In this document: in pieces, positions 9,166 through 16,670 of the stretch | Layout of the letters: the number at the start of each line of letters is the position of its first letter | How positions within the stretch are numbered: position 1 is the stretch's first letter | Source of the DNA: a virus | DNA length: 33,723 nt | Virus record (IMG/VR): IMGVR_UViG_3300035188_000575 | Span: 1-33,723 of that record | Reading direction: 5' to 3' (one strand) | Made by a program: the position numbers and the translations under genes | Notes under the pieces: model-generated | What the model was told of the DNA's origin: nothing | Database searches by the model: none | Seen by the model: only the letters and a program-made list of their open reading frames with translations

Positions 9166-9199
9166 AAAAGGAGGAGAGGGTAATCCTCTACCTCCTTTT
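9166..9199 (+). terminator. Strong hairpin terminator ending the head operon
   Basis: The left arm AAAAGGAGGAGAGG (9166-9179) pairs with CCTCT and CCTCCTTTT (9185-9199). There is one bulged A at 9190 and a five-base loop GTAAT, giving about 14 base pairs with a G/C-rich core. The 3' arm ends in a T run. It starts 25 bases after the stop at 9141 and is by far the most stable hairpin seen in this AT-rich window. The reverse strand would also end in a T run, but no genes run that way. Confidence 0.88.
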
Positions 9200-9221
9200 A
9201 TATTATAAAAATTAATAAAAA

Positions 9222-9809
9222 ATGGCATTTGTTCCAAAAATAAATTTTTGTCTTGAAAAAAATAACGATGGTGATTATTTTCTTCAAGTTACGGATACTA
9301 CAGATATATATGATGATCCAGATAATATAACTGGCTGGGAAGATGCAACTACTCTTTTATCAGGAGATGTCGATTCATTAATATTAGATGTTTCAATAAT
9401 AGATTCTTCTAATGTCGAATCTACATTTAATATAGACACTACAGATTCGCTAGTTGATCCTGTTACAGGAACTTTTGAATTGAATCCTATTTTAAATACT
9501 GATATTTCATTAATAGATGGTTTTTATAAAGTTACTTATACTGTAACAGCAGGAACAACTATTTATACTGTATGTAAACAAAAATTAATTTATACAAATG
9601 TTGCTTGTTGTATTAGTAAATCTATAACGAAACTTTTAAAAAACCCTTCAGATACTGAACAGCAATTATTTGTAGATAAAATAAAAGCTTTAGAATTTGC
9701 GTTAATTGAATCAGGAAAAACTTTAGATCATATATCTGGTTTAAAAATTTTAGCTTTACTTCAAGACTATTGTAATTCACCACAGGCAAATTGTGGATGC
9801 GGATGTTAA
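9222..9809 (+). CDS. Fibre-cassette protein with Cys-rich C-terminal domain
   Basis: This 195-residue protein has two parts. Residues 1 to about 120 are beta-rich and acidic with many Thr, Asp and Val, like a small beta-sandwich (SLILDVSIIDSSNVESTF, GFYKVTYTVTAGTTIYTV). The remainder is helical and bounded by cysteines: Cys129-Cys130, then a helical hairpin, then Cys184, Cys191, Cys193 and Cys195. The protein ends in NCGCGC. The cysteines could bind a metal or form disulfides. The following gene starts with a matching Cys cluster (MCQCLNSCGC), so the two products may interact. First gene after the terminator, with no promoter found in the 22-base gap, it presumably depends on readthrough. I do not recognise a named family; an attachment or base part for the fibres is plausible. 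Confidence 0.55.
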   Translation: MAFVPKINFCLEKNNDGDYFLQVTDTTDIYDDPDNITGWEDATTLLSGDVDSLILDVSIIDSSNVESTFNIDTTDSLVDPVTGTFELNPILNTDISLIDGFYKVTYTVTAGTTIYTVCKQKLIYTNVACCISKSITKLLKNPSDTEQQLFVDKIKALEFALIESGKTLDHISGLKILALLQDYCNSPQANCGCGC

Positions 9810-9830
9810 ATTAAAAAAAATAATAATTAA

Positions 9831-10748
9831 ATGTGTCAATGTTTAAATTCATGTGGTTGTGATTCTTCTGTAGAATTGCCTTATTTAAATGGACTTGATG
9901 GTTTAAATGGTAAATATGGAGGACATTCTTCAAAATGGACATTTAAATCAGAAATTATAGTTGCTCCTGTTATTAATACTTTACGTATGAATAATGCTAC
10001 TCCGGCTTCAGTAACTGCTTTATATATTCATCAAACAGATGCTAATGCTGTTAATATGAGTCTTTTTCTAGCCTCTTTTAATAATAGTAATAACTATGGT
10101 CTTATAAAAATTTTTAAAGAATATGACGATTCTAAATTTTGGATTGGTCGTATAACAAATGTAACTAATACAGCTTCTTATTATACCATAACTGTAACTT
10201 ATATACATCATAATGGTACTTTCAATAGTGATGAGGCTTTAATAGTATCTTTTACTCCTCAAGGTATACCTGGAAACGATGGAGATAATTCAACAACACT
10301 TGCTTGGGTAGAAGAATCTTTAACTACGGATCCTTTTGTTGAAACTAAAGCAAATACTGTAACAGGTGCTTTTTCAACAGTTTTAACTATTCCAGAAGAT
10401 ATTCTTGTGAATGATGAAGATTGTTACAAATTTCAAATTCATTTAGAAAATGCCGGTACTTCGGACGCTTCTACGGTACAGATTTTAGTAAATGCTACTA
10501 TACTCACTACAGTATATATACCTACAGGTAAATCATATATATACGGCGAGATAAATGAAACAAAACATTTTTTTATTACAACTGAAAAATATGCAGCAGG
10601 AGTATTTGTAGAAAAAGAATATATAGAAGGACATACAGCTGGAATTCCTAATTTTACTTCTACAAATACCATATCTTTAAATGTAACTTCAAATAAAGGT
10701 GGTTTGACAATTAATAAAATACAATCAGAAATAATTCTTAAAGGATAA
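9831..10748 (+). CDS. Fibre-like protein with N-terminal Cys cluster and short collagen-like motifs
   Basis: This 305-residue protein begins MCQCLNSCGC (Cys2, 4, 8, 10), followed by a Gly-X-Y-like stretch GLDGLNGKYGG. A domain covering about residues 33-140 follows (SSKWTFKSE, then SVTALYIHQTDANAVNMSL and KIFKEYDDSKFWIGRI), of a type I recognise from fibres of Bacteroidota phages. A second Gly-X-Y patch, PQGIPGNDGDN, is near residue 142. The last 150 residues are beta-rich with alternating Thr/Val/Ile strands and probably form the distal domain. Collagen-like links usually mean a trimer. The gene follows the Cys-tailed 195-residue protein by 21 bases and overlaps the next fibre gene by one base (TAATG). 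Whether it sits on the head or the tail cannot be told. Confidence 0.65.
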   Translation: MCQCLNSCGCDSSVELPYLNGLDGLNGKYGGHSSKWTFKSEIIVAPVINTLRMNNATPASVTALYIHQTDANAVNMSLFLASFNNSNNYGLIKIFKEYDDSKFWIGRITNVTNTASYYTITVTYIHHNGTFNSDEALIVSFTPQGIPGNDGDNSTTLAWVEESLTTDPFVETKANTVTGAFSTVLTIPEDILVNDEDCYKFQIHLENAGTSDASTVQILVNATILTTVYIPTGKSYIYGEINETKHFFITTEKYAAGVFVEKEYIEGHTAGIPNFTSTNTISLNVTSNKGGLTINKIQSEIILKG

Positions 10749-11605
10749 TGGCAACTAGAAATAATTTTGTATATAATTATACAATTACAAATTCAGGAGG
10801 TACTCTTAGTCTTGTTGCTAATGAACCTTACAATTTATATCGATTAACAGGTACTCCTACACTATCTTCTAACTTTACGGTTAGTGATTCCGGAGCAGCT
10901 GCTACAGGAACTGAATATCGTATTCTTTATGATGCTACAGTAAATCTTAATGGTAATACTATGACTATTTTTGGAGCAAGTATTCCCGCTGATCTAACTA
11001 ATGTACAATTCGAAGTAAGAGCTTATCACCAAGGATCAGGTGTTTGGAAAACAAATATTCTTGTTGATTTTGAATCGATTCCTTTTATTACAGGTAATAT
11101 GATTGAAGACGATACTATTGAAACAGTTCATATTCAAGATGATGCTATAATAGAAGATAAAATATTAGATGCCGCAGTAACTAAAAATAAAATAGCAAAT
11201 AATGCTATTACTACTGTAAAAATAGAAGATGAAGCAGTAACAGCAGCTAAATTAAATCCAGCAGCTAAAAAAGAAGTACTTACTGTTCCTATTTCTTTTG
11301 ATTCGGGAGAACAATCTGAAAATACTTTTACAATACCTTATGATTTTGAAATAACTTCAATTAGGTATACTGTAACAAAAGTAATAGCAGGAACAGATGC
11401 TGCATCAATATCACTATCTATTAATGGTGTTGCTATGACTCCAGGTTCAATTTCAATACCTGCCTCTACTTTAATTAACACTACTTCTTCTACAAATATA
11501 ACAGCAACTAATACTGGTACTGCTAATCAGCAAGTAAAAGTAACTTCAGCAAAAGCAACAGCAGGAGGAAAAGCTTTATTAACTATCAATTTAGAAAGAG
11601 TATAA
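10748..11605 (+). CDS. Fibre protein with beta-helical repeat shaft
   Basis: This 285-residue protein has three parts. Residues 1 to about 112 are beta-rich (SLVANEPYNLYRLTGTPTL, YRILYDATVNLNGNTMTI). Residues of about 117-173 carry a short repeat with the pattern D-x-A-I/V-x-x-x-K-I, for example IQDDAIIEDKI, LDAAVTKNKIA, NNAITTVKIED and EAVTAAKLNP. This is a phage-fibre repeat that forms intertwined beta-helical shafts. The C-terminal 110 residues begin after PAAKKEVLTVPISF and form a Ser/Thr/Ala-rich beta domain suited to surface binding. It is tied to both neighbours by one-base TAATG overlaps. A trimeric receptor-binding or adhesion fibre is the best reading; the ligand is unknown. Confidence 0.65.
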   Translation: MATRNNFVYNYTITNSGGTLSLVANEPYNLYRLTGTPTLSSNFTVSDSGAAATGTEYRILYDATVNLNGNTMTIFGASIPADLTNVQFEVRAYHQGSGVWKTNILVDFESIPFITGNMIEDDTIETVHIQDDAIIEDKILDAAVTKNKIANNAITTVKIEDEAVTAAKLNPAAKKEVLTVPISFDSGEQSENTFTIPYDFEITSIRYTVTKVIAGTDAASISLSINGVAMTPGSISIPASTLINTTSSTNITATNTGTANQQVKVTSAKATAGGKALLTINLERV

Positions 11606-11841
11606 TGACACAAGAAATATTAGCTTCTCATATAGGATATTTATATAATGAACATAAAGAATATGCTGTAAAAATTAAAGATAAATTAAATTTAGGAATA
11701 GCTTGTCAAAATCAATTAATAAATTTAAGAAATGCTTTTTACGGAATTCAAGAATTAGAAAATTATTATACAGATTGTTCTTGTTTAGAAGAAACTGATC
11801 TTTGTGATATTATACATCAAATTAAAAATTTATTAAACTAA
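11605..11841 (+). CDS. Small Cys-containing helical protein in fibre cassette
   Basis: This 78-residue, apparently all-helical protein has Cys34, Cys58, Cys60 and Cys67 (DCSCLEETDLC). No signal peptide or membrane segment is visible. Its layout, helices with a C-x-C and an outlying Cys, resembles the C-terminal part of the 195-residue protein at 9222-9809, so it may be a stand-alone version of that Cys-rich domain. It is coupled to the fibre gene before it by TAATG, and the next fibre gene starts immediately after its stop. A connector, chaperone or cap for the adjacent fibres is possible. No named family is recognised. Confidence 0.55.
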   Translation: MTQEILASHIGYLYNEHKEYAVKIKDKLNLGIACQNQLINLRNAFYGIQELENYYTDCSCLEETDLCDIIHQIKNLLN

Positions 11842-13728
11842 ATGGCAGCACATAGAGATTATTATCCCGCGTATGATTTTTGGATAGATGATTTACAACC
11901 TGAGTTTCAATTATTTATAAATCCTCTTACTGATAATCTTAGTCGTAAGATAAAATTAGTTGACCTTTTAACTTTTGTTCAAGAAAACTTGGAATTTCCA
12001 TTAAATAATTTATTTGTTGATGGTGTTACAATTACAGGAACAGGTACTGAAGCTGATCCTTTTGTTGCCTCTGGTGCTGGTGATAATATATATACTATCG
12101 ATGGAACATTAACAGGTAATAGAACTTTAGTTGGATCTGGTACTCATAGTCTAACTTTTGACGGTCTTACTGAATTTAATATAGAGGCTGACTATATTGA
12201 ATTAACTACTCCTCTTACTTTAAATACTGCTCTTACTGAAATTTTAGGCAGAAATACTTTGAATGGTGAAGTTCAATACTTAACTCCTGATGATATTTAT
12301 TCAAACGAAGATGCTCAAGATACTATAGGAAATATTCTTGTAGATACAAATACGATTAATTTTACTTATAACGATAGTACTCCTTCTATTATAGCTGATA
12401 TTAAATATCAAATGTCTATTACATCAGATATTAATGGACTTAAATTTGTAAATGACGTATTAGCACCAGCAACAGGTTTAACAAAAACTACTAGATTTTA
12501 TTACGGAACTGATTTTTCTGGTACAAAAGGATATCATAAAAATTTTCTTCAATACGATGGAACAACAATATGGTCTCCTTATGTGAACGGTGGTGATTAT
12601 GAAGCAAATGGAAAATTAAATTTTGCTGCATCTGGAGGTATAATACTTGGAAATAATGTTTTAGGAGGAGCTACTTCACCTGGAGCAGGAGTACTTAATA
12701 CTATTATATTTGGACATAATCAATGTTTTTATACTACTAACTCAGGATATAGCAATATTATAGGTTATGATAACTTTAATTGTCCTGGATCTAATCCTTT
12801 GTGGCACAATACGGTAATGGGCTACGCTAACGTAGATGTAACAAGTACCGGTGGTGGAAACATGACATATAATTCCTTATTTGGAACTTTAAATTTACGA
12901 GGAACTTCAATAGGCACAAGTAGCCAAAATTCTGCATTTGGTACTGAAAACTTATTAAATATGAGTGGAGGAAGTAATTATGGATTTGGTTATTTTGCTC
13001 TACAAGGAGTTTCCGGATCAACTGGAACTCACAATATTGGAATAGGTAAAGAAAATACTGGTGATTTAAGAGCTGCTTTTTATAATATAATAATAGGAAG
13101 TAGTTCAGCTAACAGCTTAAGAGATGGTGATAATAATATTTTATTAGGGAACTTTTTAGGAGGGGTAAATTTAATAGATCAAAACAATTGTATTTTAATT
13201 GGAAATTCTGCTGTAGCCGCAGCAGTAGATGATTATCAATTATTAATCGGTCCTGTAACATCTTCAGGACAAGGAACATGGTTGGCAACAGAGTACCAGA
13301 CAGAGTTAGGATTAGCTTATAATTTAGCTTATGATAATACAACTGGGCAAATAACACATTATGAAAACGGAGGAAAATACACACCTTCTTTTTCTGGAAA
13401 CGGCACCAACTCTTTGATAGGGGCTTTCTTTATAAGAAACGGCAATATAGTGCATGCTACTGTTCATTTTCAATCAAATCAATTCGTTTCAGTAGGAGGT
13501 AACGCAAATGTACAAATTAGTTTACCCACCAATACAACTTTAACCAATCCTCAAGATGTAATTGGTATTTGTAAAATGGAGAGAACCAATGAATCTAGTT
13601 TGTGTGCAAATATTGAAGTAGCCTACGATGGTGTTAATGAGGCTTGTAATGTTAGATTTGGACTTGTTGCAGCAGGATGGACAGGTAGCGAACACATAAC
13701 TGTTACTTTTATGTACGAAGTAGTATAA
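11842..13728 (+). CDS. Large fibre protein with repeated NxxIG-type beta-solenoid
   Basis: This 628-residue protein starts with a short anchor-like segment containing LFINPLTDN and, a little later, LLTFVQENL, similar to the start of the next gene's product. Residues of about 50-200 are beta-rich. Residues of about 263-470 repeat a 14-20 residue unit ending in I/F-G: SNIIGYDNF, NTVMGYANV, NSLFGTLNL, NSAFGTENLL, YGFGYFALQG, HNIGIGKEN, NIIIGSSSANS, NNILLGNFL and NCILIGNSA. This pattern is known from phage fibres and trimeric adhesin heads and folds as a parallel beta-solenoid. The last 130 residues (KYTPSFSGNGTNSLIGAFFI onward) look like a compact beta domain at the tip. The start is directly after the stop of the 78-residue gene. 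Fibre assignment is firm; head or tail location is not. Confidence 0.72.
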   Translation: MAAHRDYYPAYDFWIDDLQPEFQLFINPLTDNLSRKIKLVDLLTFVQENLEFPLNNLFVDGVTITGTGTEADPFVASGAGDNIYTIDGTLTGNRTLVGSGTHSLTFDGLTEFNIEADYIELTTPLTLNTALTEILGRNTLNGEVQYLTPDDIYSNEDAQDTIGNILVDTNTINFTYNDSTPSIIADIKYQMSITSDINGLKFVNDVLAPATGLTKTTRFYYGTDFSGTKGYHKNFLQYDGTTIWSPYVNGGDYEANGKLNFAASGGIILGNNVLGGATSPGAGVLNTIIFGHNQCFYTTNSGYSNIIGYDNFNCPGSNPLWHNTVMGYANVDVTSTGGGNMTYNSLFGTLNLRGTSIGTSSQNSAFGTENLLNMSGGSNYGFGYFALQGVSGSTGTHNIGIGKENTGDLRAAFYNIIIGSSSANSLRDGDNNILLGNFLGGVNLIDQNNCILIGNSAVAAAVDDYQLLIGPVTSSGQGTWLATEYQTELGLAYNLAYDNTTGQITHYENGGKYTPSFSGNGTNSLIGAFFIRNGNIVHATVHFQSNQFVSVGGNANVQISLPTNTTLTNPQDVIGICKMERTNESSLCANIEVAYDGVNEACNVRFGLVAAGWTGSEHITVTFMYEVV

Positions 13729-13729
13729 T

Positions 13730-14656
13730 ATGGACTTTAAAGATTATAATTTTTATAATGGTTTATTAAAAGATAACCAAGAAGTTTTAATAAATCCTTT
13801 TCAAAGTTCTCAAAAACCTTTTAAGATTACCTTAAAACAATTGCGAGACTTTGTAGAAAATAATATTCAATCTGGAATTGAAGAAGCTCCTATTGATGGA
13901 ACTTTATATGGAAGACAAAATGGTTCATGGGTATCTATAGCAGGAGGCTTAGAAACAGATCCTATATGGACTGCTGATAAACCAAATTATTTAACTTCTG
14001 CTACAGCAGCTGCTACATATTCTTTATTAGGACATACTCATACTTTTGCTTCTATAACTTCTAAGCCTACAACACTAAGTGGTTATGGAATTACTGATGC
14101 TTATCCTTTATCTGGTAATCCTTCAGGATTTTTAACTTCTTTTACTGAAACAGATCCTTTAGCTGTTAAATTAGCTGGTTCTTATGCAAATCCTTCTTGG
14201 ATAACATCTTTAGCATGGTCTAAAATAACTGGAGCTCCTTCTTTTTTAACTGCTGGCGATACTGGTTTTAATTTAAAAACTACAGGATTTACTATAGGAG
14301 CTGGACTAACAGTATTTTATGATGCGTACGGAACTTCTAATTTTGGAGCTTCTGAAATTGTAAGATCTTGTATTAATCAATATACAGGATTAGTTAAAGA
14401 CATTTATGTTTATATTAATACTAACCAACCAGCAAGTGGTTCATTAGTAATTACTTTACGTCAAACAACAGGAGGTCCTTATGTTGATACTTCATGTACT
14501 TTAACAATAGCTGCTGGATCAGTTGCTGGAGTTTATTCTGTTACAGGATTGTCAACACCATTAACAGCAGGTTCTAATTTAACATATAAAGTAGTTAATA
14601 ATGCTACTACTTTTTCGGCACAACTTTTTTCAATAGGACTTTTAATCGAACACTAA
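13730..14656 (+). CDS. Tail-fibre-like protein with GHTH-type shaft repeat
   Basis: This 308-residue protein opens with DFKDYNFYNGLLKDNQEVL and INPFQ, then ITLKQLRDFVEN, matching the start of the preceding fibre. A segment found in many Bacteroidota phage and prophage fibres follows: SWVSIAGGLETDPIW, then GHTHTFASITSKPTTLSGYG and ITDAYPLSG, around residues 70-128. The C-terminal 125 residues form a beta-rich domain (IYVYINTNQPASGSLVITL, LTAGSNLTYKVVNNATTF), probably a receptor-binding or capping domain. The gene begins one base after the previous stop and overlaps the next gene by one base (TAATG). A second, alternative fibre sharing the same base as the 628-residue one is likely. Confidence 0.68.
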   Translation: MDFKDYNFYNGLLKDNQEVLINPFQSSQKPFKITLKQLRDFVENNIQSGIEEAPIDGTLYGRQNGSWVSIAGGLETDPIWTADKPNYLTSATAAATYSLLGHTHTFASITSKPTTLSGYGITDAYPLSGNPSGFLTSFTETDPLAVKLAGSYANPSWITSLAWSKITGAPSFLTAGDTGFNLKTTGFTIGAGLTVFYDAYGTSNFGASEIVRSCINQYTGLVKDIYVYINTNQPASGSLVITLRQTTGGPYVDTSCTLTIAAGSVAGVYSVTGLSTPLTAGSNLTYKVVNNATTFSAQLFSIGLLIEH

Positions 14657-14952
14657 TGGCACACACATTTACATCAAGAATTGTTTCTGGAATTACTACA
14701 TGGGATTTTAAAGTTAATACATTAACTTTAACTCTATCAGAAGGAAATGTATTTCATAATAGTGTTTTAAATTTATTAAAAAATCCTATTAACGGAATAT
14801 ATTACAGAAACTATTTAGAAGAATTATGTTTAGTAGAATTACAACAAGGTATCAGACCATCTTTACCAAAGTTCGTTGATACTTTTAAAAATACTTTAGG
14901 ATTTGATACTATTCCAGATCCTGAAGTACCGATAGAAATAATAGAAGAATAG
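14656..14952 (+). CDS. Small protein after fibre gene, possible fibre partner
   Basis: This 98-residue protein has a beta-like N-terminus (SRIVSGITTWDFKVNTLTLT), a helical middle (LLKNPINGIYYRNYLEEL), and an acidic tail ending EIIEE. No membrane segment, signal or catalytic motif is visible. It is coupled to the preceding fibre by TAATG, and small genes in that place often encode fibre chaperones or caps, though nothing in the sequence proves it. It is the only gene in the window ending in TAG, and that TAG is directly followed by TAA. Confidence 0.5.
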   Translation: MAHTFTSRIVSGITTWDFKVNTLTLTLSEGNVFHNSVLNLLKNPINGIYYRNYLEELCLVELQQGIRPSLPKFVDTFKNTLGFDTIPDPEVPIEIIEE

Positions 14953-14970
14953 TAATTAAATAAAATAAAA

Positions 14971-16035
14971 ATGGAAAATAAACAAAAAGCATTAGAATTA
15001 CTTAACATTCCTTCTGAATTTGAGGAAGTAAATGGTCAAGTAAATACCGTAACAGATAATATAATTATCATTGAAAAAACATTTGATTTTTTAAGAAAAG
15101 GAGCATCTGATGCTGTAAAACCAGAAAACATTAGTATTAAAATCACTACTGGTTCTCAAGTGGTTTTGAATTCTGATATGATTAATACTATAGATCCTTT
15201 AAAGACTAAATCAATATCTCTTTTTGGTGCTTATTCTTATAATATGATAGCTAATTATATTCATGGTTTTAATTATCAGCACATTCCTGGAACTAAAACA
15301 CTAGTTAAAGATAATCGTTCTTTTGTTTGCGAACCTACTTCAGACGGATGGGATCTTAAAACACTTAACAATCCGTTTATAGCTAGTAGCGACAAAGTTA
15401 ATCCTACTCTTATGGGAGGTACTTTTATTGTATTAAATCGTATCATAAGCGGACAAAAAAGTGTTAAAGCTGATGGTACTGTTACCATTATAAAAGAAAA
15501 TATAACTGTCAATCGTCATCGTAGAGCTACTGTTACAAAAAATGAACTTGAATCTTGGGGTTTTGATTTTAATGAAATACAAAACGCAACAGCAAAAGTA
15601 TTTAATGTTAAAACTGTAAATCCTTCAACACATGTAACATCAATGGCTATGGATGTTGAACTTACGGATAATAGTTATAAAGGAGTTGTTTATATTAATG
15701 GTGTTAAGTTTAATGAAATACCATATACTTCATTAATGGCTTCTTATGGAAAATTATTTCCTAATTTTATATTTAGATGGATGCTTTATAATGGTCAAAA
15801 TAATTCTATGACAACAGGAGCTACTTGGTTAAAGCAATATTCTGCTTCTGAAAACAATACTATAATCGTAAATTCAGGAGAAACATTTAATGTTAACGGC
15901 AATGAAGTTACTTTTAATAATAATTCTCCAGCAGAATTGATAGCTTATATGGAATGTTTACCTGCACAAGGTAAAAATGAAAATACAGGGGCACTTGTAG
16001 ATTTAAAAACAGGATTAGAAAAACTTTGGGCCTAA
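14971..16035 (+). CDS. Unrecognised 354-residue protein between fibre and lysis genes
   Basis: I do not recognise a family. The chain is mixed alpha/beta. It starts MENKQKALELLNIPSEFEEV, and its features include a hydrophobic strand NIIIIEKTFDFLRKGA near residue 30, GGTFIVLNRII near residue 150, a basic patch VNRHRRATVTKNELESWGF near residue 181, and the C-terminal YMECLPAQG. There is no signal peptide or transmembrane segment and no obvious enzyme motif. The gene has an AT-rich leader (AATTAAATAAAATAAAA) after an 18-base gap and is followed closely by the first holin-like gene. Position suggests a virion protein, perhaps of the fibre or baseplate region. Confidence 0.5.
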   Translation: MENKQKALELLNIPSEFEEVNGQVNTVTDNIIIIEKTFDFLRKGASDAVKPENISIKITTGSQVVLNSDMINTIDPLKTKSISLFGAYSYNMIANYIHGFNYQHIPGTKTLVKDNRSFVCEPTSDGWDLKTLNNPFIASSDKVNPTLMGGTFIVLNRIISGQKSVKADGTVTIIKENITVNRHRRATVTKNELESWGFDFNEIQNATAKVFNVKTVNPSTHVTSMAMDVELTDNSYKGVVYINGVKFNEIPYTSLMASYGKLFPNFIFRWMLYNGQNNSMTTGATWLKQYSASENNTIIVNSGETFNVNGNEVTFNNNSPAELIAYMECLPAQGKNENTGALVDLKTGLEKLWA

Positions 16036-16048
16036 AAATTAAAAATCT

Positions 16049-16321
16049 ATGCATATATCTGAAATATTATTAGAATCTAAAAAATTAGTATTAGCAGCAA
16101 TAGATAGTTTTACAGCAGGGACTGTTTTTATAGCAACAGCCCTTTCTTTAGATAATCTTGATATTATATATAAAATAATTATGATTGCTGTAGGAACTCT
16201 TTTATTTCTTAGAGGTTTTATTAACTATCAAAAATCTAAACTTGATAAAAAAATTAAAGAATATGATTTGAAAATAAAAAGAAAAGAATATGAACAAATT
16301 TTGGAAAAAACTGAAATATAA
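16049..16321 (+). CDS. Holin-like small membrane protein
   Basis: This 90-residue protein has two hydrophobic segments, about residues 16-34 (VLAAIDSFTAGTVFIATAL) and 39-58 (IIYKIIMIAVGTLLFLRGFI). A strongly charged Lys/Glu tail predicted to be helical follows. Size, two membrane spans and a charged cytoplasmic tail fit a class II holin, which would make the inner-membrane lesion that starts lysis. It is first of five overlapping genes that include an endolysin, which strengthens the case. The gene overlaps the next by 32 bases. An alternative is another small phage membrane protein of unknown role. Confidence 0.6.
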   Translation: MHISEILLESKKLVLAAIDSFTAGTVFIATALSLDNLDIIYKIIMIAVGTLLFLRGFINYQKSKLDKKIKEYDLKIKRKEYEQILEKTEI

Positions 16322-16670
16322 ATTAGAATTTTATGATGGTATATGGTCAATACCATTAGCTTTTTTAGCTTTCTTTTTAGGAGGTAAATATTCATTTAAA
16401 TATTTCGGTGATGCTTTGATATCAACAGAATATATTCAATACGGATTGTTATCATCTTTAATTATGATATTTATGAATTTTGTTGTTTTATTAGGAGCTA
16501 GATTTAATTTTAAATCTTTACAGAATTATTTTTATTCCAAAGAAGTTAAAGAAGACGTAGCAAAAAATTTATCAACATGGCAAAGATTAAGACTTTATTT
16601 ATTTGTTTACTTTGGATTATCATTCCTTTTTATTCTTATTCTGTTTCTAGTTATGATTATGACTGCATAA
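16290..16670 (+). CDS. Three-span membrane protein in lysis cassette
   Basis: This 126-residue protein has a basic N-terminus (MNKFWKKLKYKLEFYDG) and three hydrophobic segments, near residues 18-36, 50-70 and 100-125. The last, after STWQRLRLYLFVYFG, runs to the C-terminus. Proteins with this closing segment recur in Bacteroidota phages beside lysis genes. It could be a second holin, an antiholin or an accessory membrane protein. It overlaps the gene before by 32 bases and the endolysin gene by 94 bases, so the DNA coding its last membrane span also codes the endolysin signal peptide in another frame. Confidence 0.6.
   Translation: MNKFWKKLKYKLEFYDGIWSIPLAFLAFFLGGKYSFKYFGDALISTEYIQYGLLSSLIMIFMNFVVLLGARFNFKSLQNYFYSKEVKEDVAKNLSTWQRLRLYLFVYFGLSFLFILILFLVMIMTA

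Noticed and set aside
9169-9175. AGGAGG, a perfect Shine-Dalgarno-like hexamer upstream of the 9222 gene
   Set aside because: It forms the 5' arm of the terminator hairpin and is about 50 bases from the ATG; no other gene here uses a Shine-Dalgarno site.
13109-13384. Minus-strand open frame of 91 codons inside the large fibre gene
   Set aside because: It lies opposite the repeat region of a well-supported gene, is Leu/Tyr/His-rich low-complexity, and no gene in the window runs leftward.
14950-14955. Evidence that TAG is recoded in this window
   Set aside because: All genes are intact under the standard code and the single TAG is a plausible stop; only its isolation and the TAA behind it are suggestive.
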